Source: Paraburkholderia sp. ZP32-5
GTDB lineage: Bacteria; Pseudomonadota; Gammaproteobacteria; Burkholderiales; Burkholderiaceae
Direction: 5' to 3'
Length of the DNA stretch: 64,000 nucleotides
NCBI RefSeq assembly: GCF_021390495.1
Contig: NZ_JAJEJP010000003.1
Coordinates: 496,001 to 560,000, forward strand
Shown: positions 50,727 through 59,002 of the stretch, one piece after another
How positions within the stretch are numbered: the first letter of the stretch is position 1
Layout of the letters: each line of letters begins with the position of its first letter
Position numbers and translations under genes: made by a program
Notes under the pieces: generated by a model
Seen by the model: the letters and a program-made list of their open reading frames with translations, nothing else
Database searches by the model: none
Told to the model about the DNA's origin: nothing

Positions 50727-51503
50727 ATGCCCCGTTTTGCCGCCAATCTGTCGATGATGTTCGCCGAGGTGCCGTTTCTCGACCGTTTCGACGCCGCCGC
50801 GAAAGCCGGCTTCAAGGCCGTCGAGTTTCAGTTCCCGTACCCATTCGCGGTGAGCGAGATTCGTCAACGCCTCGACGCCAATGGACTCACCGTGATACTG
50901 CACAACTTTCCCGCCGGTGATTGGGCCGCGGGCGAGCGCGGCCTGACGTGCCTGCCTGCGCGCGTGCAGGACTTCCGCGACGGCGTGGCACGCGCGCTCG
51001 AATACGCGGTGCCGCTCGGCGTCGAACGTCTGAACTGTCTGTCGGGGATCGCGCCGGCCGGCGAAGAGCCGGCGCGTGTGTGGGCGACGCTCACGGACAA
51101 CCTGCGCTACGCGGCGCAGCAGGCGGCGAGCGCGGGCATTCGCGTGATGGTCGAAGCCTGTAATAGCCGCGATATTCCGGGCTTCCTGCTCGATACGTCG
51201 GCGCGCGCGATCCAGGCGATCGACGACGCGGGCGCGGCCAACCTCTGGCTGCAATATGACATCTATCACATGCAGCGCGCCGAAGGCGAACTGGCGGCGA
51301 CGATCGAACGGCTGCTGCCGCGCATCGGCCATATTCAGGTCGCCGACAATCCGGGCCGGCATCAGCCGGGCACCGGTGAAATCAACTACCCGTTCCTGTT
51401 CGACAGGCTCGACAAGATCGGCTACGACGGCTGGGTCGCGGGCGAATACAACCCGCAAGGTCCGACAGCCGACGGCCTCGGCTGGTGCTTCGGTCAGCGC
51501 TGA
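50727..51503 (+). CDS. hyi: Hydroxypyruvate isomerase family protein
   Basis: A 258-residue TIM-barrel of the xylose-isomerase-like family. MPRFAANLSMMFAEVPFLDRF is the Hyi start; VMVEACNSRDIPGF, WLQYDIYHMQRAEG and IGHIQVADNPGRHQPGTGEINY carry the metal and catalytic residues. Hyi interconverts hydroxypyruvate and tartronate semialdehyde, the substrate of the GlxR-type reductase at 38.6 kb; the two genes belong to operons with the same operator block. It is the last gene of the transporter operon. Confidence 0.87.
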   Translation: MPRFAANLSMMFAEVPFLDRFDAAAKAGFKAVEFQFPYPFAVSEIRQRLDANGLTVILHNFPAGDWAAGERGLTCLPARVQDFRDGVARALEYAVPLGVERLNCLSGIAPAGEEPARVWATLTDNLRYAAQQAASAGIRVMVEACNSRDIPGFLLDTSARAIQAIDDAGAANLWLQYDIYHMQRAEGELAATIERLLPRIGHIQVADNPGRHQPGTGEINYPFLFDRLDKIGYDGWVAGEYNPQGPTADGLGWCFGQR

Positions 51504-51539
51504 TCTCGAACCCCCAACCGCAACCTCTGCCGCATCACC

Positions 51540-52271
51540 TCAGCTTTCCGCATCCGGATACGGATGCCCGAGTAACGCGGTGATTTCACGGGCCGCCCGC
51601 TTCACGAGCGGCTCGAATTCCTCTTTCATCCGCTCGGACGGCATCGTGCACACGATCGCCGCTTCGATCCGGCCGTTCGCACCGAACACCGGCGCGCCGA
51701 TACCGGCGAGTTGCGGCGCACGGTCGCCGGACAGGATCACCGACTGCTCGCGCCGGATCCGCTTGTACATCGCCCCCTTGCCGCCGAGATACGCGGACAG
51801 CACCCGGCCGCCCGCGCCGCGATCGAGCGGCAATACATCGCCGACATTCTGGTGATCGCGCACCGGCTGCGGTGAATCCACGCGAAACAGACACACGCGC
51901 TTGTCGCCCTGCGGCACGTAATAGGCCGCGCTTTCAGCGGTTTCCTTGACCAGCCTGCGCATCACCGGCATCACGACGTCACCTAGCGAGAACGTCGATG
52001 CGTAGACATGGTGCATCCGCGCAATCGCCGGCCCGAGCCGGTACAGCCCATCCCCAGTGCGTACCACGAGCCCCGCGTGTTCGAGCGAAGCGAGCAGCCG
52101 CAGCACCGTGCTCTTGTACATCTGCGTGCGCTCCGACAGCTCCATCAGCCCGACTTCGGGCTCGCTGACGGAGAACACTTCGAGCAGCGACAGCGCGCGG
52201 TCGACCGCGGCGACGCCGCCGTCCGCCGCATTGAGGTCGGCGACCGATGGTTGATTTGGCTTGCGTGGCAT
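51540..52271 (-). CDS. IclR family regulator
   Basis: A 243-residue regulator starting MPRKPNQPSVADLNAADGG, preceded by GGGAGG. The helix-turn-helix is VGLMELSERTQMYKSTVLRLLASLEHAGLV; the effector domain has LPLDRGAGGRVLSAYLGGKG and APVFGANGRIEAAIVCTMP. It is divergent from a CoA-transferase gene, and dyads TAGAA-N5-TTCTA occur in this and two further intergenic regions downstream. It is the likely regulator of the 52.4-60 kb genes. Confidence 0.9.
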   Translation of the reverse strand: MPRKPNQPSVADLNAADGGVAAVDRALSLLEVFSVSEPEVGLMELSERTQMYKSTVLRLLASLEHAGLVVRTGDGLYRLGPAIARMHHVYASTFSLGDVVMPVMRRLVKETAESAAYYVPQGDKRVCLFRVDSPQPVRDHQNVGDVLPLDRGAGGRVLSAYLGGKGAMYKRIRREQSVILSGDRAPQLAGIGAPVFGANGRIEAAIVCTMPSERMKEEFEPLVKRAAREITALLGHPYPDAES

Positions 52272-52327
52272 CCGCTGTTGAACCTCCCTGTGGAAAGAAC
52301 GTATTTTATCTTCGATCGGATTTTCAT

Positions 52328-52348
52328 TATAATAGAACATGATTCTAT
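52328..52348. promoter_or_regulatory. IclR-2 operator site A with overlapping -10 box
   Basis: TATAAT (52328-52333) overlaps the dyad ATAGAA-CATGA-TTCTAT (52332-52348), with perfect 6-bp arms. It lies between the IclR and CoA-transferase genes. No good -35 box is seen on the plus strand. Confidence 0.6.
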
Positions 52349-52409
52349 CTTTTGAAACGCCGTTCGGCATGCTGGATCGGTATGCGGTCGGAAGGCGAAA
52401 GGAGTGTGG

Positions 52410-53609
52410 ATGGCTGGGCCGTTGAATGGAGTGCGGGTGCTGGATCTGACGAACGTGCTGTCGGGTCCGTTTTGCTGTCATCAGCTCGCGCATATGGGCG
52501 CCGAGGTCATCAAGATCGAAACGCCCGGCAGCGGCGATCTCGCGCGCCAGCTCGGCGCGGACCCGCAACTGAACCGCGCGAAGATGGGCGTGTCGTTTCT
52601 CGCGCAGAACGCCGGCAAGCAGTCGGTCACGATCAACCTGAAGAGCGAAGAGGGCAAGGAGGTGTTCCGGCGCCTCGTGAAAACGGCCGACGTGGTGGTC
52701 GAAAACTATCGGCCCGGTGTGATGCAGCGGCTCGGTTTCGATTTCGACACGCTGAAGACCTTGCAGCCGGAGCTGGTGTATTGTGCGATTTCCGGGTTCG
52801 GCCAGCAAGGCGAGTTGCGCGAGCTGCCCGCCTACGACCAGATCATTCAGGGCATGTCGGGCGTGATGAGCATCACTGGCGATGAAGCGGCCGCGCCGTT
52901 GCGCGTCGGCTATCCGATTGCGGATACGATCGGCGGCATTACCGCGGCGTTTGCGATCGCGGCCGCACTCGCGCGGCAGCCACGGCGCGAAGCGACGTTC
53001 ATCGACGTATCGATGCTCGAAGCCACGCTCGCGACGATGGGCTGGGCCGTATCGAACTATCTGATCGCCGGTCAGCAGCCGAAGCCGATGGGCAATGAGA
53101 ACATCACCGCGAGCCCGTCGGGCGCATTCCGTACCGCAAACGGCCTGCTCAATATCGCGGCCAACAAGCAGGAGCAGTTCGAGGCGCTGTGCCGCGTGGT
53201 CGGCCGGCCCGAACTCATCGTCGATACGCGTTTTAGTGAGCGGCAGGCGCGGCTCACGCATCGTTTCGAACTGAAGCAGGAACTGGAGAATGCGCTCGCC
53301 GCGCAATCCGCCGACGCGTGGTGGCCGTTGCTGACGCAAGCGGGTATTCCGTCGGGGCCGGTGCTGAGCGTGCCCGACGCGCTCGATCATCCGCAGATCA
53401 GCGAGCGCGGCATGATCGCAAGGTTCGACGATTGTCCGGGCGTCGGGCGCGATATTCGCGTGGTGCGCACCGGCTTCAAGATCAACGGCGCGACGCCGGC
53501 GGTCGATGCGCCGCCGCCGCGTTTGAGTCAGGACACGCAACGCGTGCTGACATCGCTTGGGTTCACGCAACACGAAATCGACGCGCTGCGCGAGAGTGGG
53601 GCGATCTGA
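52410..53609 (+). CDS. CaiB/BaiF family CoA-transferase
   Basis: A 399-residue class III CoA-transferase. The start ATG follows AAAGGAG; a GTG two codons upstream overlaps it. GVRVLDLTNVLSGPFCCHQLAHMGAEVIKIE is the family start; the catalytic Asp lies in PAYDQIIQGMSG near residue 149. GPVLSVPDALDHPQISERGM closes the second domain. It would move CoA from succinyl-CoA or acetyl-CoA to a carboxylic acid. Neighbouring crotonase and HMG-CoA-lyase-like genes fit a beta-oxidation-like route. Confidence 0.92.
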   Translation: MAGPLNGVRVLDLTNVLSGPFCCHQLAHMGAEVIKIETPGSGDLARQLGADPQLNRAKMGVSFLAQNAGKQSVTINLKSEEGKEVFRRLVKTADVVVENYRPGVMQRLGFDFDTLKTLQPELVYCAISGFGQQGELRELPAYDQIIQGMSGVMSITGDEAAAPLRVGYPIADTIGGITAAFAIAAALARQPRREATFIDVSMLEATLATMGWAVSNYLIAGQQPKPMGNENITASPSGAFRTANGLLNIAANKQEQFEALCRVVGRPELIVDTRFSERQARLTHRFELKQELENALAAQSADAWWPLLTQAGIPSGPVLSVPDALDHPQISERGMIARFDDCPGVGRDIRVVRTGFKINGATPAVDAPPPRLSQDTQRVLTSLGFTQHEIDALRESGAI

Positions 53610-53623
53610 GCTTGCGGGGCACG

Positions 53624-53654
53624 CACGGCGCATGCGCAAAACGCGCGCGCCGTG
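53624..53654. terminator. Hairpin between convergent genes
   Basis: CACGGCGC (53624-53631) pairs with GCGCCGTG (53647-53654) across a 15-nt loop, between the CoA-transferase and the crotonase genes that face each other. No T tract. Confidence 0.4.
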
Positions 53655-53700
53655 TTCGTCACATGCCAGGGCTCGCTGAATGAATCAGCAACTCAGCGAT

Positions 53701-54477
53701 TCAACCCTGGCCAGGATTACGCCCCCCTTGCGCGAAATGCGCAAGCCCCTGCGCTGCCGCCGCCGTCTCACGGCGAATCGTGTCGTTGACGGTCTGCCCG
53801 TATTCCATGCCGGCGCGCCAGCCGGTGATGTCCGTCGGTATCCGGTTGAGCGCCTGCTTGATTTCGCGCAGTGCCACGGGATCGAACTGCGCGATGTGCC
53901 CGGCCAGTTGCGCAACCCGCGCATCGAGGTCCTGCGCGCCGACCACTTCATTGATCAATCCCCAGCGCTCCGCGGTGGCCGCGTCGATCCGCTCCGCTGT
54001 GAGCAGCAGCCATGCCGCGCGCCGGCGCTGCACGGTTTGCTGCACCGTCGGGCCGGCCATGCTCGCATAGGTCGCGAAGCCGATTTCCGGACAGCCGAAC
54101 GTCGCGCTATCGGCAGCAATCGCGAGATCGCATGAATTGACGAGCGTAACGCCGGCGCCCAACGCAAGGCCGTTTTGCGCCGCGATAAATACTGCCGGGT
54201 GTTCGCGCATCGATACGTTCAGTTCGATCGCTTCTTCACCCGCCGTATCGGGCTGCCCCGCGGCTTTTTCGGTTTCGCGTTCTTTCAGATCGAGACCGGC
54301 GCAAAACACCGCGTCGGTGCCGGTCAGCACGATCACGCGCGTATCGGCCTTCAGCGCTTCCAGATGCGCACGCAGCGCGTCGCGCATTTCGCGGTTCAAC
54401 GCATTGCGCTTGGTCGCGCGCGCCAGACGGATAGTGGCCCAATGCGGATGCCGGGTAACGACGACGAGTTCTGACAT
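53701..54477 (-). CDS. Enoyl-CoA hydratase/isomerase family protein
   Basis: A 258-residue crotonase-fold protein starting MSELVVVTRHPHWATIRLA; the longer frame uses a TTG at 54522 inside the operator region. First oxyanion block VFCAGLDLKERE, second QNGLALGAGVTLVNSCDLAIA, acidic residue in FGCPEIGFATYASMAG. The ATG has only a weak ribosome site. It could be a methylglutaconyl-CoA-type hydratase acting before the lyase at 57.8 kb, but specificity is unknown. Confidence 0.88.
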   Translation of the reverse strand: MSELVVVTRHPHWATIRLARATKRNALNREMRDALRAHLEALKADTRVIVLTGTDAVFCAGLDLKERETEKAAGQPDTAGEEAIELNVSMREHPAVFIAAQNGLALGAGVTLVNSCDLAIAADSATFGCPEIGFATYASMAGPTVQQTVQRRRAAWLLLTAERIDAATAERWGLINEVVGAQDLDARVAQLAGHIAQFDPVALREIKQALNRIPTDITGWRAGMEYGQTVNDTIRRETAAAAQGLAHFAQGGRNPGQG

Positions 54478-54513
54478 GAGTTTCGATTCGCTGAAAAATA
54501 ACGTTCTAAATGA

Positions 54514-54559
54514 TGGAATCAAGTTCTAAAAGTATCCATTTCGCACGGACAAAAGTCAA
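54514..54559 (-). promoter_or_regulatory. Crotonase promoter with IclR-2 operator site B
   Basis: On the minus strand: TTGACT (54559-54554), 17 nt, GATACT (54536-54531), then after 2 nt TAGAA-CTTGA-TTCCA (54528-54514). A second TTCTA half-site lies exactly 20 bp away at 54504-54508. Confidence 0.55.
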
Positions 54560-54612
54560 ACTGTGCGAGCAGCCGTCGGTTGACGCATCGATCGAATTGA
54601 AAGAACATAGAC

Positions 54613-54637
54613 AGAACGTAAATCTATAAGATAGAAC
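54613..54637 (+). promoter_or_regulatory. IclR-2 operator site C (degenerate)
   Basis: CAGAA-CGTAA-ATCTA (54613-54627) matches the dyad at 8 of 10 arm positions, and a TAGAA half-site follows 20 bp later (54633-54637). TATAAG (54626-54631) may be a -10 box for the second CoA-transferase gene. Confidence 0.4.
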
Positions 54638-54701
54638 GCAAAGGTAGAGCAAAAAACGGCTTGCCGGCGCGTCGATTCAACGAGGCATCAACGAGGCATC
54701 A

Positions 54702-56180
54702 ATGAGCGAAAACGACACCACGACCCTCCCCGAAGGCAAACAGGCGGCACTCGACGAACTGCTGGCAATCCGCGGCGGCAATCCCGCCGCGCGCGCGGAA
54801 GTGACGATGGCGGGCCACGATCCGTTCTATCCGACGCCGTTTCGCGTCGGTGAAAGCGCCGCTGCGGCGCTGGCGGCGGTCGGCGTTGCCGCTAGCGATA
54901 TCTGGGAAATGCGCACGGGCCGCCGTCAGCAGATCAAGGTCGACGTCAGCGAAGCAGCGGCCACGCTGCGCACCGTCGATTACACGCGCGCGCCGAATCG
55001 TGACGGCACGTATGAGCACGTGCCGATTCCGCAGACGATGGCGCATATGCTGACGGTCACGCAGCCATGGCGCACCGCCGACGGCCGCTGGCTGCTGCCG
55101 CATTTCAATTTGCCGAATCTGGCGGCGCGCGTGCTCGACGTGCTGAAGTGCGAAAGCACGCCGCAAGCGGTGCAGGCCGCGGTCGCGCGCTGGAATGCCG
55201 ATGAACTCGAAGAGGCGATCGCCGCGGCCGGCGCGTGCGGCGGCACGATCCGTTCGCGCGACGAATGGCTCGCACATCCGCAGGGACGCTATCTGGCCGA
55301 GCGGCCGGTGATCGAAATCGAGCGTATCGGCGACAGCGCGCCGGAGCCGTTCATCCCCGGCACGCGTCCGCTGTCCGGCACGCGCGTGTTGGATCTGACG
55401 CGTATCCTCGCCGGCCCGATCGCCGGCCGCACGCTGGCCGAGCATGGCGCCGACGTGCTGATGGTGACGAGCCGTGGCTTGCCGCAAACGCCGGAACACG
55501 TGCGCGACACGAGTCATGGCAAGCGTAGTTGCTTTCTCGATGTGAAGCTCGCGACCGACGCCGCGCGTCTTGCTTTGCTTGCGGGCGAGGCCGACGTGTT
55601 CATCGATGGCTATCGGCCTGGGCGTCTCGCCGCGCGAGGCTTCGGCGCGGAGCAGCTCGCCGCGTTGCGGCCCGGCATCGTGCACGTGACGGTCAGTTGC
55701 TTCGGCTCCGGCGGCCCATTCGCGGAGCGCGCGGGCTGGGAACAGATCGCGCAGGCAGTCACCGGCGTATGCGAAGCAAACGGGCGCCTGACGGGTGCGG
55801 GTCAACCGAAGCTCGTGTTCGCGCCGATGTGCGACTACACGACCGGCTATCTGGCCGCCTACGGCGCGATGCTGGCGCTGGCGCGGCGCGCGCGCGAGGG
55901 CGGCAGCTACCGCGTGCATGTGTCGTTGTGCCAGGCCGCGATGTTCGCGCAACGGCGCGGTCTGGTCGACGCATTCGGTGACGCGCCCGGCAAGCTCTCC
56001 GAAGACGCGCTGAAACCACTCTATGTCGATGAAGAGACCTGTTATGGTCCGCTGCGCACGTTGGGGCCGGTGTTGAAGATGTCCGAGACGCCGTGCCGCT
56101 GGGTGCTGCCGACGCCGCGTCTGGGCGGTGACGAAGCGGTGTGGCTCACGCATGCGCGCACCGCCTGGCTGAACGGCTGA
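54702..56180 (+). CDS. CaiB/BaiF-like CoA-transferase, divergent long form
   Basis: A 492-residue protein. The CaiB signature GTRVLDLTRILAGPIAGRTLAEHGADVL begins only near residue 226; the first 220 residues resemble the C-terminal part of another CaiB domain, so the protein looks like a tandem or rearranged form. At the place of the catalytic Asp the sequence is AGWEQIAQAVTG, i.e. Glu. It may have altered chemistry, act as a racemase/transferase variant, or be a non-catalytic partner of the CoA-transferase at 52.4 kb. It is divergent from the crotonase gene. Confidence 0.82.
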   Translation: MSENDTTTLPEGKQAALDELLAIRGGNPAARAEVTMAGHDPFYPTPFRVGESAAAALAAVGVAASDIWEMRTGRRQQIKVDVSEAAATLRTVDYTRAPNRDGTYEHVPIPQTMAHMLTVTQPWRTADGRWLLPHFNLPNLAARVLDVLKCESTPQAVQAAVARWNADELEEAIAAAGACGGTIRSRDEWLAHPQGRYLAERPVIEIERIGDSAPEPFIPGTRPLSGTRVLDLTRILAGPIAGRTLAEHGADVLMVTSRGLPQTPEHVRDTSHGKRSCFLDVKLATDAARLALLAGEADVFIDGYRPGRLAARGFGAEQLAALRPGIVHVTVSCFGSGGPFAERAGWEQIAQAVTGVCEANGRLTGAGQPKLVFAPMCDYTTGYLAAYGAMLALARRAREGGSYRVHVSLCQAAMFAQRRGLVDAFGDAPGKLSEDALKPLYVDEETCYGPLRTLGPVLKMSETPCRWVLPTPRLGGDEAVWLTHARTAWLNG

Positions 56181-56207
56181 CGCGGATAGGTTGACGCAAA
56201 TAAAAAG

Positions 56208-56241
56208 AGCGGCGCACCGGGAGGAGGTCCGGTGCGCCGCT
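56208..56241 (-). terminator. Strong terminator hairpin for the MFS/lyase operon
   Basis: Perfect 13-bp stem: AGCGGCGCACCGG (56208-56220) and CCGGTGCGCCGCT (56229-56241), 8-nt loop. On the minus strand it is followed by CTTTTTATTTG, so it terminates the leftward operon; it may also stop the rightward CoA-transferase transcript. Confidence 0.78.
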
Positions 56242-56372
56242 TGACGCTGCTGCTTTGTTGCTGCGTTGTTGCTCTTTGTACGCGCGGGTTGTATCCGCTT
56301 CGTGTTTGCTTCGTATCCGTCGTCTATTCGCCGCCGCAAGCACTCAAAGCCACAAGCAACGGCGCCTCTACC

Positions 56373-57695
56373 TCAACCATCCTTCATGAATGCGCGCAAC
56401 GACACGCTCAGCGCGGTCGCAATGACCAGCACCACCGCCATGCCGATCATCCCCGCCGAGAACGCGCCGGTCTTGTCCTTCAAAAAGCCCACCAGATAAG
56501 GCCCAACGAAGCCGCCAAACGCGCCGATACAGTTGATCAGCGCAATACCGCCGGCGGCCGCCTGTCCGCTCAGGAACCGGCTCGGAATCGTGAAGAACAC
56601 CGTGCGCGCGGTAATCGTGCCGATCAACGCGAACGTGATACCGACCAGCGCGGGCATCAGCTGATTGAACATGATCGAGAACACGAGGCCAAGCGCGCCG
56701 AGCACGCAGGTCAACGCCAGATTCAGAATGCGTTTGCCGGTGCGGTCGACATGCGCCGCCCACACGAGCATCAGCACGCTCGCGAAGAAGTAGGGAATCG
56801 CGGACAGCCAGCCGGTCATCGTGATGCTGATGCCGTGTCCCTTCAGGATCTGCGGCAGCCAGATCGCGACACCGTACGAGCCCATCGAGAAGCTGAACGA
56901 GATCAGGCCGAGGATATACACGCGCGGGTCGCGCAGCGCCGGCAGGAACGAGTGCGTCGGCGCATGGTTGATCTTTGCGTCGCGCGCGAGCGCGCCTTCC
57001 AGTGCATCGCGTTCGCCCGGCGTCAGCCATTTGGCGTCGGCGGGACGGTCGGTGAGCATGTACAACGTGACGATGCCGAGCACGCATGCCGGCAGCCCTT
57101 CGACGATGAACATCCATTGCCAGCCCGCGAGACCGAGCAGGCCGTCCAGATGCAGCAACGACACCGATAGCGGGCCGCCGATAAACGACGACAACGGCGT
57201 GGATACCGTGAACCATGCGAGCACGCGGGTCCGGTAAGGCGTCGGAAACCACAGCGTCAGATAGAAGATCACGCCGGGGAAGAAGCCCGCTTCGGCAACA
57301 CCCAGCAGAATCCGCGTCAGGTAGAAGCTGTTCGGCCCGACCGCGAGCGCCGTCGCGGCCGCGGCGAGCCCCCACGAGATCATGATGCGCGCGATCCATC
57401 TGCGCGCGCCGTAGCGATACAGGCCGAGATTGCTCGGCACTTCGCACAGGCAGTACGCGGCGAACATCAGGCCCGCGCCGAGACCGAATTGGGTCTCGCT
57501 GATCTGCAGTGCCTTGAGCATCGTCAGCGCGCCGAAACCGACACTCGTGCGGTCCAGATACGCGAGGAAATAGCCCAGCGCGACGATCGGTATGAGCCGC
57601 CAGCCGGCCTTGCGGATCGCACTGCGCTCCAGTTCGGCGAGGTCGTCGGGTGAGGCGGCGAGCGTGCCCATTTCGGGCTGCGCGGCATGCTGCAT
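56373..57695 (-). CDS. MFS transporter, anion:cation symporter (ACS) family
   Basis: A 440-residue transporter with 12 membrane segments, starting MQHAAQPEMGTLAAS after CAGGAGAC. YFLAYLDRTSVGFGAL, YCLCEVPSNLGLYRYGARRW and ILLGVAEAGFFPGVIFYLTLW are ACS-family motifs (organic anions such as tartrate, phthalate, hexuronates). It is co-transcribed with the lyase gene upstream (135-bp gap). A close paralogue is encoded at 60.1 kb. Confidence 0.92.
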   Translation of the reverse strand: MQHAAQPEMGTLAASPDDLAELERSAIRKAGWRLIPIVALGYFLAYLDRTSVGFGALTMLKALQISETQFGLGAGLMFAAYCLCEVPSNLGLYRYGARRWIARIMISWGLAAAATALAVGPNSFYLTRILLGVAEAGFFPGVIFYLTLWFPTPYRTRVLAWFTVSTPLSSFIGGPLSVSLLHLDGLLGLAGWQWMFIVEGLPACVLGIVTLYMLTDRPADAKWLTPGERDALEGALARDAKINHAPTHSFLPALRDPRVYILGLISFSFSMGSYGVAIWLPQILKGHGISITMTGWLSAIPYFFASVLMLVWAAHVDRTGKRILNLALTCVLGALGLVFSIMFNQLMPALVGITFALIGTITARTVFFTIPSRFLSGQAAAGGIALINCIGAFGGFVGPYLVGFLKDKTGAFSAGMIGMAVVLVIATALSVSLRAFMKDG

Positions 57696-57830
57696 TGAAG
57701 TCTCCTGTGTGTGTTTTGTTTGGGTAGCGCGGCGGCCTGTTATCGGCTGCTGGGTGGCTCGGCGCTCAAGCGCTCAAGCGCGTGTGGATGCATCGCCACG
57801 GGCGCGGGTAGTCGTTCATCGCACGTCGCG

Positions 57831-58775
57831 CTATTGCGCCGGTTGACCGGTGGCGTAACTGAAGCCCTTCGGCAGGCCGGCCGCATTCAGATAACCGTAC
57901 AGCGGTTCGCCCGGCAGCCCGGCTGCCAGCCGCTCGCGCGCGGCGATCAATTGCTCGATGTCGATGCCGGTCGGCACGCCCATCGCTTCCAGCAGGAACA
58001 CGAGGTCTTCGGTAACGATGTTGCCGGTCGCGCCGGGCGCATAAGGACAGCCGCCGATGCCGCCTTGCGACGCGTCGAACGTCGTCACGCCGGCGTTGAG
58101 CGCGGCAACCACGTTAGCGAGCCCCTGGCCGCGCGTATTGTGAAAATGCGCGCCGCCGGCCGCCGCGCCGAGTTCCTGCTGCAAACGTCTGAACAGACGC
58201 TTGACCTGTGCCGGGTTGCCGTAGCCCGCGGTGTCCGACAGTCCCACTTCGTCGACGCCGCATTGCCGCGCGGCGACGGCAATACGCAGCACGTCGTCTT
58301 CCGGCACGACGCCCTGCAGCGTGCAGCCGAACGCGGTGGAGAGTCCCGCTTCGATTTCGATGTCCGGATAGCGCGCGTCGCGCAACGCGACGATGGAGGC
58401 GAGTTCGTCGAACATCTGCGCGTGAGTCTTGCGCACGTTCGCAAGCGAATGGGGTTCGCTGACCGAAAACGGTACGGTGATCTTGTGCACACCGGCTGCC
58501 AACGCGCTTTCGGCGCCGCGCCGGTTCGGCACCAGCGCGGCGACGCGCAAGCCGGGCAGCGTCAGCGCATGCGCGACCACTTGCGCGGCATCGGCCATTT
58601 GCGGTAGCAGCGTAGCCGGCACGAACGAGCCGACTTCGATCTCGCGCAGGCCGGCGCGCGCCAGCGCGTCGATCCACGCGCACTTCGCTGCCGTGCTCAT
58701 GATGGTGGTGACGCTCTGCAAGCCGTCCCGCGGGCCGACTTCGCTGATCAGCACGCCGGTGCTGTCGGAATTCAT
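57831..58775 (-). CDS. Hydroxymethylglutaryl-CoA lyase family protein
   Basis: A 314-residue DRE-TIM metallolyase. SEVGPRDGLQSV carries the catalytic Arg and metal Asp, AHFHNTRGQGLAN the metal His pair, and GGIGGCPYAPGATGNIVTED the catalytic Cys loop. All key residues are present; the HFHNTRG block differs from the HCHDTYG of canonical leucine-pathway enzymes, so a related 3-hydroxy-3-methylacyl-CoA substrate is possible. The reaction is cleavage of HMG-CoA to acetyl-CoA and acetoacetate or the equivalent. The promoter carries IclR-2 site D. Confidence 0.9.
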   Translation of the reverse strand: MNSDSTGVLISEVGPRDGLQSVTTIMSTAAKCAWIDALARAGLREIEVGSFVPATLLPQMADAAQVVAHALTLPGLRVAALVPNRRGAESALAAGVHKITVPFSVSEPHSLANVRKTHAQMFDELASIVALRDARYPDIEIEAGLSTAFGCTLQGVVPEDDVLRIAVAARQCGVDEVGLSDTAGYGNPAQVKRLFRRLQQELGAAAGGAHFHNTRGQGLANVVAALNAGVTTFDASQGGIGGCPYAPGATGNIVTEDLVFLLEAMGVPTGIDIEQLIAARERLAAGLPGEPLYGYLNAAGLPKGFSYATGQPAQ

Positions 58776-58801
58776 TGCACTGCGCTCCGTGTTCTATCTA
58801 A

Positions 58802-58856
58802 TAGAATGACATTCTGTCTTTATTCCATGTTACGGAGAGCGACCGTCCAGTGTCAA
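58802..58856 (-). promoter_or_regulatory. Lyase promoter with IclR-2 operator site D
   Basis: On the minus strand: TTGACA (58856-58851), 18 nt, TAACAT (58832-58827). Downstream, TAGAA-TGACA-TTCTG (58802-58816) matches the dyad at 9 of 10 arm positions; a TTCTA half-site lies 20 bp from its TTCTG arm, at 58792-58796. Confidence 0.55.
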
Positions 58857-58862
58857 GCAATC

Positions 58863-58908
58863 TTGACGTGCTTCGTCTAGCTCGCGTATATTTTAGAATA
58901 TCGTTCTA
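58863..58908 (+). promoter_or_regulatory. SMP-30 promoter with IclR-2 operator site E
   Basis: TTGACG (58863-58868), 18 nt, TATATT (58887-58892), then the perfect dyad TAGAA-TATCG-TTCTA (58894-58908). AAGAA, a near half-site, lies 20 bp after the left arm at 58914-58918. A repressor here would cover the transcription start. Confidence 0.65.
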
Positions 58909-59002
58909 TAGGAAAGAATTATGGCGAGTGTGAAGCATCGGCAGTATCCTGCCTGCCGCAACACCGCCCGCACGTATTTCAATTCGACCGAGAGATTTGC
59001 CC

